Under the pieces are notes generated by a model, which saw only the letters and a program-made list of their open reading frames with translations, did not search any database and was not told where the DNA came from. 6,172 bases of DNA from Alphaproteobacteria bacterium. GTDB taxonomy: Bacteria > Pseudomonadota > Alphaproteobacteria > Rs-D84. The position numbers and the translations under genes are program-made. The stretch is taken from NCBI GenBank assembly GCA_024402755.1, contig JAKSTD010000027.1, positions 1-6,172 of the forward strand, written 5' to 3'. Positions within the stretch are counted from its first letter, which is position 1. The number at the start of each line of letters is the position of its first letter. Positions 6,168 through 6,172 of this stretch are shown piece by piece.

Positions 6168-6172
6168 TAAAT

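Noticed and set aside
5914..6168. 84-codon - strand ORF reading G-F-E-P-A-I-F across the tRNA
   Set aside because: It is antisense to tRNA-Arg; the GFEPA(T/I)F peptide is the well-known artefact of translating the complement of a tRNA T-arm and anticodon region. The rest is AT-rich intergenic DNA.

Overview
The window looks like part of a moderately AT-rich Gram-negative bacterial genome. A twin-arginine-exported AmiC-type cell-wall amidase, an RF2 gene with the +1 frameshift site, an encoded-CCA tRNA-Arg(CCG) and exported cysteine-rich proteins are all present. Tryptophan is encoded by TGG, all four gene ends are TAA, and RF2 is present, so the standard bacterial code (UGA = stop) is in use. 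Large cysteine-containing proteins with InlB-B-type (Listeria-Bacteroides) repeats together with such exported proteins recall, from memory, the uncultured small-genome Alphaproteobacteria of animal guts. That placement is an inference and was not tested by any search.

Layout, left to right. Positions 2-2188 (+) hold the 3' part of a large surface or secreted protein, with six InlB-B-like modules, cysteine-rich spacers and a distinct C-terminal tail. Its 5' end lies beyond the left edge. It converges on an N-acetylmuramoyl-L-alanine amidase (2231-3418, -), and a symmetrical A-run/hairpin/T-run at 2204-2232 can terminate transcription from both sides. Upstream of the amidase, in the same orientation, is a cysteine-rich exported protein of unknown function (3505-4752, -). 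A 115-bp divergent region separates that gene from prfB (4868-5939, +), whose product needs a programmed +1 frameshift at codon 24. A tRNA-Arg(CCG) at 6091-6167 closes the window.

The three protein genes on the left all encode envelope or exported products: a putative surface protein, a cell-separation amidase and a Cys-rich exported protein. prfB and the tRNA are translation genes. No mobile element, CRISPR array or defence system is visible.

The most notable observations concern gene expression. The amidase and prfB each have a good extended -10 promoter placed so that transcription should start at or within a base of the ATG, with no Shine-Dalgarno sequence, which predicts leaderless mRNAs. 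The Cys-rich protein gene between them has a normal leader with an SD. prfB would therefore combine a leaderless start with the RF2 frameshift site, whose internal SD-like AGGGGG still depends on the anti-SD of the ribosome.
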